Assembly: GCF_027925525.1 (NCBI RefSeq)
Contig: NZ_BSDJ01000023.1
Span: 1-64,000 of the forward strand
Origin: Paenibacillus tyrphae
GTDB lineage: Bacteria; Bacillota; Bacilli; Paenibacillales; NBRC-103111
Direction: 5' to 3'
DNA length: 64,000 nucleotides
The translations under genes and the position numbers were made by a program. A model generated the notes under the pieces. That model had not been told where the DNA came from, did no database searches, and saw only the letters and a program-made list of their open reading frames with translations. Positions 48,731 to 58,968 of this stretch are shown here, piece by piece; positions within the stretch are counted from its first letter, which is position 1, and each line of letters begins with the position of its first letter.

Positions 48731-51700
48731 TCAATGCCGGATCTGATTGACGATCACATCATACATGCTGCCTTGAATTTTGACCTGCACATCGTCGGTC
48801 TGAACCAATCCGTTGCTCCAATGCACGCGGAATCGGAATGTGTAGGTTTGGCCGCTGCGCAGCGATTGGGCATGATCGGGATTGACCAGTTGCCCGCTGA
48901 ATCGAATGCGGTCGGAAGAGTCAAGCTTGACTTGCTCGCCGGTTTCCATAAGCGTCGCATCGAGCGACTGCGGCTTGGTTGCACTGGTGCCGGTATCGGT
49001 CACTGTCGCCGATAGCTCGAACGCTTCCCCGGCCCAAAAGACGTCAGCTCCCCGAGGCGCGCCCGGGTGCTTCTCGTTCCACTGCAGCCGGTAGCTTTCC
49101 CACTCCGGCGTATGCGTGACATAGCCCTTAATCGACAAAGGCAGTACGACGAACGAATAGATCTGGTTAAACGTTCCGCCCTTGCCGTCGCTGAGGGATA
49201 GCCGCAAGGTGTAATTTCCTTGAGGCAGCGGACCATAGGTGAACGCCTTGCTTTGGCCGGACGGAACGCCGCTCCATTGCTGAATAATTCCGAACGCGCC
49301 GCCGTTCAAGCTGCTTTCCACCATGACGTCGATCGCATCGCAGTCCGGATCGGAGACCGATACGGTGAATACGGGCGTGTCGTGCTCGTAAATGGGCGTG
49401 ACAAACGTAATATTTCCCGTCGGAGGGCGGTTGGTCAGCAGCCAAGTTGGCGCAGACCATGCCGACCATACAAATCCGTCAAAAGCGCGCGCCCGAACCT
49501 GAACTTTTGCCCCTGCCGGCAGCGGATGGTCCTTAGGTACGGAGGCGTTTTGTAAGGACACTTGCCCTTGAAGATGCTGCCCTTGTTCTCCTGTATCATA
49601 GAGCACGGTATTTCCCGTTTCGTTGATGAATTGGACCTGATATTTCGTGAACGTCGTATTCGGATCAGGGTCACTTTGCGTGAACGAAACGGTTGGCGTG
49701 GGGCTCATCGGCGTCGGATTCGCTTGCGTTCCGGAAGGAACGTTCATCGTCACAGTCGGCGTCATGTTGATGTAGAACCATACAGTATTGCTCCATTCGG
49801 ACCATAGGTTCGGATCGTCGTCGGTGACCTTCATCCGTGCTTGCAAAGGAACGCCTGTCGGCAGGTCCGTCGGCACTTGGAAGCTGTTCGTTGCTGCCGT
49901 AGTGTTCTGATACGCATTCCATCCGGTGTTGTAGACCATGCCGCCGGTCTCGTTCAAAATTTCGATGTACATTTTCGCGTAATAGTTCTTCTGGCCGTCC
50001 GATTGAATCCATGCAATCGCCGGTCGTTTATTATCCAGAATGAGCGTCGGATTATAGGCGTCAGGTCCGTTCGGATTCGTAATGACAACTCTGGGCGCCG
50101 AATTGATGACCATCCATCCGATTTTGGACCATTCCGTCCAATAGTACGGATTTTGCGCGCGCACCCGTACTTGATACAGCTCGCCGCGGATCAAATCCGT
50201 CGTCACTTGCCACGAAGCCGCACTATACGGCGGCGCATTCTGGCTTGTTTCCCCGCTACTGATGACGAGACTTCCGTGTGAATCCATGATTTGAACCTCG
50301 TAGCCCGTAAACGAATGGCCCGCCGGGTCATCCTGCCTCCAATGGATCGTCGGTCTCGTTCCGTGTTCCAGCGTTGGATTATCTCGTGTTCCAGTCGGAT
50401 ACGTGAGCTGGATCGTCGGTTTTGGAATTTCAGGGACGTTGCCTTTGAGCTGGATCGAAGCGGTGGCGGGGTAAGATTTTGCCCCGTACTCATCGATAAC
50501 CTGCAAATACACGGTATAGACTCCCGGCTTTTTCGGTCTTGTCAGCTTTTCAGCTACAAAATTACCGTCGGGGTCGACATAGCCGTACTCTCGGGAAACG
50601 ATCCCGCGCATGCTGCAATAATCGTAGCCCGTCACATCGGACGCACTGCATCGTACCGGGTCCCAAGCCGCCCGATTCGGATCGAACCGATCCGGATCGT
50701 AGGACGTATCGTTCCAGGCGACCGTGCCGTCCCCATTCTCCGAAAGTGTGAACTGCGCGCTCGGCCTGCGGTGAACCGTCAATTTTTTCTGGAACGTATT
50801 GGACCATTTGCGGTATTGATCGAAAACCATGCTTGCCCATAAATAGTTCCGGTTCGGATCGTCCTGCGCCCGCAGCGTGAGCAGATAGACGCCGACTGTG
50901 TCAAAGGTTTGCTGCGGAGCATCGAACGTTTTCCCGTTCAGCGCGGACCGTCCCTGATTATTTAAGAATTTCGGCGTATGCGTAACCCCCCACCGGAAGT
51001 TGCCGGCCATCGGATCGTTTTCCGGATCTTCGAATAGAATGCTTTTATACCGTACGTTGGCCGAAGCCGAACCATTCTCCCATATGGCGTAGTCGGACAT
51101 CCAATCCCGGCGGTCCTGATTTTGCTTGATGGAAATGGCCGTAAAAGTGACAAACGATTTGTCCGTAAAAGGTCCCATTTTTCCATCCGTGAATGTGGCA
51201 TCCTGTACATCAAACACCGGTACGCCGTTCATGAATACTTGAATGTTATCGCCTGACAGGCTGATTTTGAATAGATTGTCCGTGTTATCGAACGGCCACA
51301 TCTGGCTGCGCAGCACAGTTCGGCTGCCGCCAACGTAACGGCTTAGATAGAGCGTGGTGCCGTCCGCTTCCAGACTATACCGGTTGGTTGGGTCAAGCAT
51401 CCGGAACGAAAAACCGCTTAAGCTCGTATCCTCGTTCGGACTTGTCATTTTCATTCGAAACGTAATGTCCGTGTCACGATAACTATCCGGAGAAACGAAC
51501 TGGCCGAGAACAAACCCTTTCCGCAGTATAGGATCTTGATCCAAAGAACCGCTTTCGAGATACATGTACTTTTCGGTTTCTGTGAAGTAATAGCCGTTGC
51601 CCGTTTGTCTTTTTACCGTATTGTACATCCCCAAAAACAGGCCGTCCCCTACATAAAATCCGCCTAAGTAATTGTCTCCCCGTTCTTGTTCATTCGACGC

Positions 51701-54700
51701 TTCGTTCAATAATTCGCCCTCATGAACATTGAAACGGCTGCACTTTCCATCCGTCCCCCAGGAGCAACCTCCTCCTCCGTCATTGAATCCGCCACCAGGA
51801 GTTACGCCAACCGTGTACGGATAATTGTATGGAACAGGTCCGTCCGATACCGCACCGGTGTCCATATTCACGTATTGTCCGAAGCTATGGTGGTCGCCAC
51901 GACCGTTCATAAGATCCATATTCGTGTAACTGCGGGTCAGCAAGGTCCGGTTATATGGATTTACAACGAGCGCCGTAAAATTGTTGTAAAGCATTTCTCC
52001 ACCCATTGACGTGTTGGAAGGGTAGAACCATTCCATACCCGCCAATCTGGCGGTCCATCCCATGCTCAAATCGTTATTGATGCGCAGCAGATAAACGCCG
52101 ATCGGGGCGTCCTCGTTATATCTTCTGTCGATTTTAATGTATCCGTCGTCCCGGTCGCAGGAGCGTTTGATGTAGGTATAAAATTCCCCATCCGGCCCTT
52201 TCCATAACCCGTTTAGATCGCTGTATCTGCATTGGTAGGTTTCCGGATATTGCTCAGGAACCGGGCGCCCCAGCATCGTATTATAATACTTTCTTTGATA
52301 TTTAATCGTACTGTCCGGGAACGATTGTCCGCCTCTTCTGACTTCCCGGAGCTGCGGATTAACCTCGATAAACCCAATAGCAGCCAATCCATTACTATAA
52401 TTCTTTTGATACACAATAACCAGACTTTCACCTTTGGTCATCAGCGAGAACGTCTTCCGACCGACATAATCCTTTTCGTCAACCGATAGACCCAGCTCTT
52501 CCCAGCCGCTCTTGAGCGGATTGTCCTTATTGCTTGAAATCAGCTTACCGGTATACGCATCGTATGCCTCAATCATAAAGGAGTTATTGCCCTTGCCGAC
52601 GCCGCACGTCCAGCTTCTCGAACCATCGTCGTTGCGGCAAGTGGTGAAATAATCGTGCATTCTGATGTTCGAAACCTTGTAGATGATTCCGCCTGCGACC
52701 TCGTACTTCACAGAACCTTGATACTCATCCGGCAAATATGCTTCTTTCGTATAGGTCGACCCACTCGGAGAATCCCGGAACGGTACGGCCACAGTATACT
52801 TGTCCGGAGCAAGGATAAAATCATACGGGTCCCGATCCCATAGATGAAACAGGTTGTTAGCTGCATTGTTCCATTTTCGGCTGTACTGCGGCAACTTCTT
52901 TTTATTAAAGGCATACAGCTTCGAGCCCTCGTCAAAATAAAGATACGTTTTGTTCGTACGTACGATCGAATTAAACTTCGCCGGAGCATATCCGGGTACA
53001 TATGTCCTCGCATCCGGGTCCCAGATCGTTGAGGGGATTAAGATGGGCGTACTGGTCAGCGTGGGTCTACCGCCCACCCACTGATAAACCGTACCTTTAT
53101 ATGAGCTGATAAAATTCGCTCCAAACCCGAGGTCCGGCCATAGGAACGTTCCGAAAACGTTGGTAGGCCCCTGTGGCGGATTGTCTCGCTTGATGATGCT
53201 TTCCTGACGCTCCATTTCCCTTCCCAAGCCAGCCCGTAGGACAGCATTGCCCTCGGCAGCCCACCGGTAAACGTAGTTATTGATCCGGTTATTCGTGTTC
53301 GTATCGAACAGCGCCCACGAGTTTACGATTGTATTAGCGTTAAACATAATAGGCGGATTCAATCCCGGCTGGTCGTTTTGCCCTTCGATGGCAAAGGAAA
53401 CGTGCGGCGCATTGTTGACGATATCCATCGTACGCGGCGCATCCGGTTGCGTATCGGATGCCAGGGCGCTTTTCCCGTAGTCCTCCGTTACTTGAACATC
53501 GAACAAATATTTACCGACCATGTCGGTCTTAAATACAAGCGAATTGTTATCGAAGGAGACAACTCTGCTGTCTGTCCCAAGGATATCCAGCCAGGGATCG
53601 TCCTGAAAACCGTTGTTTGCCGCGTCGTATTTGAACCGCCATTTGACGGAAACGATCTGATCGCCGTCCGGCGAGTACGATTGGTTACGGATGGTCACCG
53701 GCTGATTCCGGATACCGAGCGGCGGTACGACAATTTTGCCGACGGGAGGCAAGTCCGGGTGCACGGTAATGCTGCACGTGCTGTAGCCAGTCGATGCCAT
53801 GCCGGAGCTGTCCACGACTTTTGCCAGCGTGACGGTCGCTGTAACGTCCTGCAAGGTGCCGTTATAATACTTATCCAGCTTGTTGACCCACAAGTCTTTC
53901 GAATGGTCGATGGACCGTCTCGCCGGGCTCCAGCTTTTATCCGCATGGATCGCTCCGGGAGGGACAGGACGATTTTCCTTGATCTCCGCAGGTGCGGTGC
54001 ATACCGGGATCGGATTCGGTTCCATCACAGTCAAGGATACGTTTTCCGTGCGCGTCCCGCCGCGCCCGTCATCCGCCGTAGCTTTCACGGAGAAGGTTCC
54101 CGGCGTATCGGCTTTGATATGATAATAGCCTTCGGCGTCGAGCGTCTTGCCCCAATCTTCGTGCAACTGCTTTGCTATTTTTTGAACCCAAGGATGCGTA
54201 CCGGAATCGAAATCCCATTTCCACTGGATCGGATCGTTGTCCGGGTCCGAAGGCGACTTCGGGTCTGTGTACTGGTTATGAATAACGCGGACATTCACCA
54301 TGTCGCCCACCAAAAAATATTCCGGCGGATAGATCCCGTTCCGATCTTGATCGTAAAACCAGCCTGCCTGAAAATAGGGCGGTTTATTGTTCGGATCGGG
54401 GAGAACCGTTAATGGTTTTTCCTTAATCCAGTCCGTTTCGCCGCAAGAAGTTTGAATTTTCAGACTTATGTAGTTGTTACCTTCTCCAAAATAAAACGGT
54501 CTCCCGTTCGGGTAGGGGAATGAACTGTTCTGCGATTGCCCTTTCACCCGATTCGTCGACCATGTCTGGCCGTTATAGTTGAACCGATATTGATGACCGA
54601 AATAGGTGCAGCCTTTCGGGATTTTAAAATCAACAGGCTCCAGCTCGAAATTATCCCGGATTTTGATCGTCGGTCCCGGCCTTATTCGAAAGTCGCCGTC

Positions 54701-55963
54701 GATGCCGATATCGACAGGGAAATCAAACGGCTTATAGTTATTGTCTTCCCCGCCAGTCGTACCTTCATCAATCGTATTGTCCGAATCGACATAAAATCCG
54801 GTCAGTAGTTTTCCCGGGTCCGTCACCGTATACTGAAACGTGCCCGTAATATCCACATTCTGTTCGGCGTTCGTAAACGATGCCTTGTGAATCGTTTTGC
54901 CGTTGGAACGATTCTGGATCAGGATCGAGAAGGTTTTGTTCTTGATTGGCTCTCCCACGTTGCGGAACGTGTAGGTAAACGTCGTCGGTTCGCCGATTTT
55001 GACCGGTCCGTTCGATTTGAGATCGATAGGGATCAGGTCGGGAAAGGTCGGCGCTTTGTAGAACACTTCAATGCGGCCTTCGAATTTGTAGGTCTTGGCG
55101 TTCCAGAAGGTGTCGGCGTCCATAACATAATTCCGGCCTTGTTGATCCTTGTCATATTTTGGATTTCCTTTGGGCCAGAGGATGTAGTCGGTATCGAGTT
55201 GATTATATGTTGATGTAAAAGGTTTAGAAACTTTCAAATATCCGAATCTATCTACTTTTCTTCCAAAGTCCTCAATCTGTAAGCCATCGGCAATAGCAAT
55301 TGCCTTTGTGATCGTAATGCTTTTAGGATCAATTCGATCTAGGTCAATAACTTCACCTGTTAAATTTTCTTTAAAATAAAAATCTTGAGGGGGCTCAACT
55401 TTGTATGCAGTCGTTACCGCAGATCCGTCCCATTTTCGTAAATCAGTTTCGTTAAAAAGAACATATTCACCTGATGGATAAAGCATCGCATCACTTGGAA
55501 ATAATCCTGGGCAAGGAGAAGGAGCTGCATCCGATGAACTGTTGCAACTCCCCGGAAATTGATAATGCTTTGTTCTTTCACCTTCCGTATCCCAATACTT
55601 TCCACTGGGGTCCCGCCAAATGATGTGACCGGGATTTGTATATCGTTTACCATACAGTGGAACGGGGACACCTTCAGTTATATTTTTTAACATAAGTTGA
55701 TCATTGGTCACTTCGAAGACATTCGAATTTATCTTTTTTTCTACGCCGTTTGCGTCTTGCATGTATACATCGACCTTGTCAATAATTTGAGTGCCTGAAT
55801 TTAAGGGTACGGAAAAGTTCATTAAGGTTGAGGTCGGCTTAAACGTTTTAAAGTTGATGGCGGCCATGATGTGATTTGGTAATAGAAACATAAACATTGA
55901 AAATCCTAAAAAGAAGATTATGGCTGCCGCAACGATTTTTTTTCGTTGCTTTTTTATAAGCAT
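48731..55963 (-). CDS. Giant (2410-residue) secreted multi-domain surface protein, Athe_2463-like N-terminus
   Basis: ATG 55963 after AAGGAGG. A basic signal peptide spans about 1-34. About 35-310 resembles the region annotated as the Athe_2463 domain in Gram-positive giant proteins. A CARDB-like domain lies at about 315-420 (VKIGEPTTFTYTFRNVGEP) and PKD-like domains near 560-665 and 770-880. About 930-1500 has repeated strand-rich segments that may form a propeller, and about 1540-1680 a LamG/DUF1080-like domain (FKISLSGDNIQVFMNGVPVF). Another PKD-like domain precedes three tandem fibronectin-like repeats (each with W or F-SDxDP and a WSxWS-like end) and a final Ig-like segment. No anchor is visible; the adjacent SLH lipoprotein may hold it. 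I infer adhesion or carbohydrate binding; no catalytic motif was recognised. Confidence 0.8.
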   Translation of the reverse strand: MLIKKQRKKIVAAAIIFFLGFSMFMFLLPNHIMAAINFKTFKPTSTLMNFSVPLNSGTQIIDKVDVYMQDANGVEKKINSNVFEVTNDQLMLKNITEGVPVPLYGKRYTNPGHIIWRDPSGKYWDTEGERTKHYQFPGSCNSSSDAAPSPCPGLFPSDAMLYPSGEYVLFNETDLRKWDGSAVTTAYKVEPPQDFYFKENLTGEVIDLDRIDPKSITITKAIAIADGLQIEDFGRKVDRFGYLKVSKPFTSTYNQLDTDYILWPKGNPKYDKDQQGRNYVMDADTFWNAKTYKFEGRIEVFYKAPTFPDLIPIDLKSNGPVKIGEPTTFTYTFRNVGEPIKNKTFSILIQNRSNGKTIHKASFTNAEQNVDITGTFQYTVTDPGKLLTGFYVDSDNTIDEGTTGGEDNNYKPFDFPVDIGIDGDFRIRPGPTIKIRDNFELEPVDFKIPKGCTYFGHQYRFNYNGQTWSTNRVKGQSQNSSFPYPNGRPFYFGEGNNYISLKIQTSCGETDWIKEKPLTVLPDPNNKPPYFQAGWFYDQDRNGIYPPEYFLVGDMVNVRVIHNQYTDPKSPSDPDNDPIQWKWDFDSGTHPWVQKIAKQLHEDWGKTLDAEGYYHIKADTPGTFSVKATADDGRGGTRTENVSLTVMEPNPIPVCTAPAEIKENRPVPPGAIHADKSWSPARRSIDHSKDLWVNKLDKYYNGTLQDVTATVTLAKVVDSSGMASTGYSTCSITVHPDLPPVGKIVVPPLGIRNQPVTIRNQSYSPDGDQIVSVKWRFKYDAANNGFQDDPWLDILGTDSRVVSFDNNSLVFKTDMVGKYLFDVQVTEDYGKSALASDTQPDAPRTMDIVNNAPHVSFAIEGQNDQPGLNPPIMFNANTIVNSWALFDTNTNNRINNYVYRWAAEGNAVLRAGLGREMERQESIIKRDNPPQGPTNVFGTFLWPDLGFGANFISSYKGTVYQWVGGRPTLTSTPILIPSTIWDPDARTYVPGYAPAKFNSIVRTNKTYLYFDEGSKLYAFNKKKLPQYSRKWNNAANNLFHLWDRDPYDFILAPDKYTVAVPFRDSPSGSTYTKEAYLPDEYQGSVKYEVAGGIIYKVSNIRMHDYFTTCRNDDGSRSWTCGVGKGNNSFMIEAYDAYTGKLISSNKDNPLKSGWEELGLSVDEKDYVGRKTFSLMTKGESLVIVYQKNYSNGLAAIGFIEVNPQLREVRRGGQSFPDSTIKYQRKYYNTMLGRPVPEQYPETYQCRYSDLNGLWKGPDGEFYTYIKRSCDRDDGYIKIDRRYNEDAPIGVYLLRINNDLSMGWTARLAGMEWFYPSNTSMGGEMLYNNFTALVVNPYNRTLLTRSYTNMDLMNGRGDHHSFGQYVNMDTGAVSDGPVPYNYPYTVGVTPGGGFNDGGGGCSWGTDGKCSRFNVHEGELLNEASNEQERGDNYLGGFYVGDGLFLGMYNTVKRQTGNGYYFTETEKYMYLESGSLDQDPILRKGFVLGQFVSPDSYRDTDITFRMKMTSPNEDTSLSGFSFRMLDPTNRYSLEADGTTLYLSRYVGGSRTVLRSQMWPFDNTDNLFKISLSGDNIQVFMNGVPVFDVQDATFTDGKMGPFTDKSFVTFTAISIKQNQDRRDWMSDYAIWENGSASANVRYKSILFEDPENDPMAGNFRWGVTHTPKFLNNQGRSALNGKTFDAPQQTFDTVGVYLLTLRAQDDPNRNYLWASMVFDQYRKWSNTFQKKLTVHRRPSAQFTLSENGDGTVAWNDTSYDPDRFDPNRAAWDPVRCSASDVTGYDYCSMRGIVSREYGYVDPDGNFVAEKLTRPKKPGVYTVYLQVIDEYGAKSYPATASIQLKGNVPEIPKPTIQLTYPTGTRDNPTLEHGTRPTIHWRQDDPAGHSFTGYEVQIMDSHGSLVISSGETSQNAPPYSAASWQVTTDLIRGELYQVRVRAQNPYYWTEWSKIGWMVINSAPRVVITNPNGPDAYNPTLILDNKRPAIAWIQSDGQKNYYAKMYIEILNETGGMVYNTGWNAYQNTTAATNSFQVPTDLPTGVPLQARMKVTDDDPNLWSEWSNTVWFYINMTPTVTMNVPSGTQANPTPMSPTPTVSFTQSDPDPNTTFTKYQVQFINETGNTVLYDTGEQGQHLQGQVSLQNASVPKDHPLPAGAKVQVRARAFDGFVWSAWSAPTWLLTNRPPTGNITFVTPIYEHDTPVFTVSVSDPDCDAIDVMVESSLNGGAFGIIQQWSGVPSGQSKAFTYGPLPQGNYTLRLSLSDGKGGTFNQIYSFVVLPLSIKGYVTHTPEWESYRLQWNEKHPGAPRGADVFWAGEAFELSATVTDTGTSATKPQSLDATLMETGEQVKLDSSDRIRFSGQLVNPDHAQSLRSGQTYTFRFRVHWSNGLVQTDDVQVKIQGSMYDVIVNQIRH

Positions 55964-55978
55964 TGCAGCCTCCTTCCT

Positions 55979-57136
55979 CTACTGTTCTTTTTTATGAAGA
56001 TTAATAGTAGCTCCATTATTTTCATTTAACCTAAGATATACAAAACCGTATTCTTTGAATTCCTTCTCTACTTCTTCTCTAGGAACGACGAAAAGATACC
56101 ACCCTTCCGAATGATCTATATCAACTCCAATTTGTGGAAGATAAAATTTTCTATCCACTTGACCATCCTTATCATTTATAGATACTCTCACTCCTGTAAA
56201 TGGGGCTAATTCACCAAATAATCCGTATCCTAAAGGAGAGCCTGTTTCATTGGTGATTTCTATTTTCAACGCGACTAAGTACTCATCTCCAATTGGTTTA
56301 CCGCTCACTTTCCTCAATCGACCATCAAACATCGACCTAAAAGCCCCATCTCCCTCCTTCAAATCCATAATCAAAATCTGATGCACTTTCACCGTTGCTT
56401 TCGTATTCTGCAATGGCATTTTATATGGCAGCTCCACCACATGACTACCCCACATCGTCTGCACGTTACTCCCCGTCAACTCCACTTCCGCATAGCTGGC
56501 CGCACGCTTATCTACTTCGAGCTTCTTGCCTTGGCTCACGTCCAAAATCCGCTGAATGATTTTCACGGATTGCGCCCTCGTGGCCGATTCTTCTTTACCG
56601 AGTTGACCGTCGGCCATGCCCGTAATCAACCCCTTCTGCGTCGCCAAAAACATAAGCTTCTTCGCATCGGTGCTGTCCTCAGGCGACTGCAGCGATTTGT
56701 CCAATACCCGGACAGCGAGGCGGGCCATTTCCATCCGGGTAATAGGCGTGTTCCAGTCACCGGAAGAAAAGTCCTTGTATTGGTGTATTCCGGCTTGCAC
56801 AAGCGCTGCGACATAAGGAGCATACCACTCCTTGTTATCGCCGCCCGGTACGGGCTTCAAACCGGCTGCTTTTGCCGTCATGGTGATAAATTCCGCTCGC
56901 GTAACGGTGTGGTCCGGCTTGAACGAACCGTCCGGGTAACCGTCGACGTAACCGGCTGCTACAATTGCCTTAATATCAGACTCCGCCCAATGCCCGGAAA
57001 TATCGCTTAAAGACACAACTGCTTTTGACTCCACAGCCGATTTCGGCTGCTCTGCGGCAACCAGCGTATTGGCATTGGGGCTGCAGGCGCTCATTAACAT
57101 CATGGATACGACTAAAGGGACAACTCGTTTCATCAA
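55979..57136 (-). CDS. Lipoprotein with SLH domains
   Basis: ATG 57136 after AAAGGAAG; 385 residues. Lipobox LMSAC near residue 18. Three SLH-type units at about 42-205 (DISGHWAESDIKAIVAAGYV, GYPDGSFKPDHTVTRAEFI, then two weaker units) precede a roughly 180-residue C-terminal domain of unknown fold. The gene ends 15 bases before the giant surface protein, so both are probably co-transcribed. A protein tethered by lipid and also binding wall polymer could link the giant product to the envelope. The last third is markedly AT-rich. Confidence 0.85.
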   Translation of the reverse strand: MMKRVVPLVVSMMLMSACSPNANTLVAAEQPKSAVESKAVVSLSDISGHWAESDIKAIVAAGYVDGYPDGSFKPDHTVTRAEFITMTAKAAGLKPVPGGDNKEWYAPYVAALVQAGIHQYKDFSSGDWNTPITRMEMARLAVRVLDKSLQSPEDSTDAKKLMFLATQKGLITGMADGQLGKEESATRAQSVKIIQRILDVSQGKKLEVDKRAASYAEVELTGSNVQTMWGSHVVELPYKMPLQNTKATVKVHQILIMDLKEGDGAFRSMFDGRLRKVSGKPIGDEYLVALKIEITNETGSPLGYGLFGELAPFTGVRVSINDKDGQVDRKFYLPQIGVDIDHSEGWYLFVVPREEVEKEFKEYGFVYLRLNENNGATINLHKKEQ

Positions 57137-57240
57137 AAATCTTCCTTTCGAGTGAATTCAAAGTTATGGATTTCCAGATCCAAAAGGACTAGGTCTATTG
57201 TACCATGACCGTGCTTAATTTACAGATTTTTCTTGCGCTA

Positions 57241-57285
57241 AAACACAAAAACCGCCCTACCCATTAAAGCATGGATAAGGCGGTT
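57241..57285 (-). terminator. Leftward terminator upstream of the SLH gene
   Basis: On the minus strand AACCGCC pairs with GGGCGGTT and is followed by TTTGTGTTTT. No complete leftward gene feeds it now, so it either serves antisense transcription or belonged to a deleted gene. Confidence 0.55.
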
Positions 57286-57302
57286 CTTCCGCTCATCATT
57301 CG

Positions 57303-57548
57303 TTGTTATATTACCATCTTATTCCGAAATCTTCAAGAGGTTTTGCAATTTTTGTCGTGGCGCTGTTGTGCGTTCAACCTGCCGTACTGGCCGAGGGTAC
57401 CATCCAAGTGAAGGTGAATCAATCGCTGCTGGGAACAGAAGCACAGGCTCAAATGACCGACGGCCCGGTTACGGCTGCTGTCCGGCCATTGGCGGAGGCG
57501 CTTGGAGTACCTTCCTTTTTCTCACAAAATCTTACCTTTAGCTCATAG
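57303..57548 (+). pseudogene. Truncated stalk-domain (copper amine oxidase N-like) protein
   Basis: The frame encodes a signal-peptide-like stretch (GFAIFVVALLCVQPAVLA), then IQVKVNQSLLGTEAQAQM and TAAVRPLAEALG, the beginning of a stalk domain as found intact in the protein at 40836. It stops after 81 codons, immediately before the queF promoter, and has no ATG or ribosome site. This looks like the surviving 5' fragment of a longer gene. Confidence 0.6.
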
Positions 57549-57594
57549 ATCGGCTATAATAAAGGTTTAAGAAGAGAAAGGAGCCAAGCACACC

Positions 57595-58089
57595 ATGGCA
57601 GGAAGAAAAGAAGGCGAGCTCGACTTGACGCTGCTCGGCAACCAGCAAACGAAATATCCGATGAACTATGCGCCGGAGATGCTCGAATCGTTCGATAACA
57701 AGCATCCGTACCGCGATTATTTTGTCAAATTCAATTGCCCGGAATTTACCAGTCTCTGCCCGATTACCGGCCAGCCGGACTTCGCGACTATTTATATCAG
57801 CTACATTCCTGACCTCAAAATGGTCGAGAGCAAATCGCTCAAGCTGTATTTGTTCAGCTTCCGCAATCATGGCGATTTCCACGAGGATTGCATGAACATC
57901 ATCATGAACGATCTGATCAAGCTAATGGACCCCAAGTACATTGAAGTGTGGGGGAAATTTACCCCACGCGGAGGCATTTCCATCGATCCTTACTGTAACT
58001 ACGGACGCCCGGGGACGAAATATGAACAGATGGCCGAGCACCGGCTGCTGAATCATGACCTGTACCCGGAGAAGGTCGACAATCGCTAA
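57595..58089 (+). CDS. queF: NADPH-dependent 7-cyano-7-deazaguanine reductase
   Basis: ATG 57595 follows AAAGGAG; 164 residues, the length of the type I (YkvM-like) enzyme. Catalytic Cys55 in [12 protein letters not shown] forms the thioimide with preQ0 and Asp62 is the proton donor. [20 protein letters not shown] is the QueF signature for NADPH binding. It makes preQ1 for queuosine in tRNA. queC, queD and queE are not in the window. TATAAT lies 28 bases upstream of the ribosome site; no preQ1 riboswitch fold is evident. Confidence 0.95.
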   Translation: MAGRKEGELDLTLLGNQQTKYPMNYAPEMLESFDNKHPYRDYFVKFNCPEFTSLCPITGQPDFATIYISYIPDLKMVESKSLKLYLFSFRNHGDFHEDCMNIIMNDLIKLMDPKYIEVWGKFTPRGGISIDPYCNYGRPGTKYEQMAEHRLLNHDLYPEKVDNR

Positions 58090-58145
58090 GCCGGAATAGA
58101 GCAGGCAATCGCAGACCGGACCACAAGCCTGCTTCATAAAAAACG

Positions 58146-58187
58146 AAGCCGCACCCCCTTGCCAGCAAGGGCGATGCGGCTTTTTGG
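58146..58187 (+). terminator. Terminator after queF
   Basis: AAGCCGCA (58146-58153) pairs with TGCGGCTT (58175-58182), with inner CTTGC/GCAAG and a T-rich tail. Confidence 0.8.
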
Positions 58188-58211
58188 CATCGAAGGCACC
58201 GAAACGCTTGT

Positions 58212-58862
58212 TTATAAATCTCTTTCCTCTTCGCCGCTCTTCACCGCCAAATCCATTCCGTAGAAACTGCCATTGGCAGGAGTGCGGGCATCGGCAACCG
58301 TTTTGGTGAAAGCTACGTTGATCGTCTTTTTCTGCCTGGGAGGCATGGTCAAAGTTTGATCCCCAAGGATGTCAAGCGATTCCAAGAACGAGCCGACGAG
58401 ATACCGCTGATTGCGGATGGAAGCGGTGAATTGGATATCTTGACCGCTATGGTTAACGAAGGTAAGCGAACAAGTACCGGTGACCTGGTCGTCTTCTTTT
58501 TTGTAGTTGCAGTTGCTCTCGTCCTTGACGTATTCCAAGGCATAGATGCCTTTGGCCCATACACTTTGGTAGGCTACAACCAGTTGGGAGGGCAGCCAGA
58601 AGGACAAAATTAAAGCGAGCAGGGTGATCTTTCTTGCGTGGCGCTGCAGCGCGGTTCTAAGCGTGAATAGGCCAGCGAACAGCAGCAGCAGCGAGGTGAT
58701 GCCGACGTAGTTCAAGCCGCTGGCGCCTCGCGACCATACGGGCAGCCCGACCCATTGAAAAAGCCGCGCTCCGAGCGCTTTGGCATCCGGATAGGACCAA
58801 TTCAAAATAATGGTGCTCGTGATGAGCAATAAAGCGACAGCAAGCCGTTGGCGCCTGCTCAT
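58212..58862 (-). CDS. Hypothetical membrane protein
   Basis: ATG 58862; 216 residues. Three hydrophobic helices lie at about residues 6-24, 50-68 and 78-98. They are followed by an extracytoplasmic domain of about 110 residues with one Cys pair (SNCNYKK and TGTCSLTF) and the strand-rich phrase NHSGQDIQFTASIRNQ. It may be an Ig-like sensor or accessory domain. I recognise no family. It lies downstream of the Fur-controlled ATPase but is separated from it by a terminator. Confidence 0.65.
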   Translation of the reverse strand: MSRRQRLAVALLLITSTIILNWSYPDAKALGARLFQWVGLPVWSRGASGLNYVGITSLLLLFAGLFTLRTALQRHARKITLLALILSFWLPSQLVVAYQSVWAKGIYALEYVKDESNCNYKKEDDQVTGTCSLTFVNHSGQDIQFTASIRNQRYLVGSFLESLDILGDQTLTMPPRQKKTINVAFTKTVADARTPANGSFYGMDLAVKSGEEERDL

Positions 58863-58968
58863 TTCGCGTTCCCTCCTTCGCTCGGGAATACAATCGTTCC
58901 GAACGCTTGTGATATTAAGTTAAACGAAAAAACTATGGAAAATGTTTCTTCCGACAAGAAGGCAGCAA

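Noticed and set aside
53378-54412. 344-codon frame antisense to the giant surface protein
   Set aside because: Arg/Val/Ile-rich shadow frame without signal, domain or ribosome site.
57541-57594. preQ1 riboswitch upstream of queF
   Set aside because: Only about 30 bases separate the predicted transcript start from the start codon and no preQ1 pseudoknot pattern is visible.
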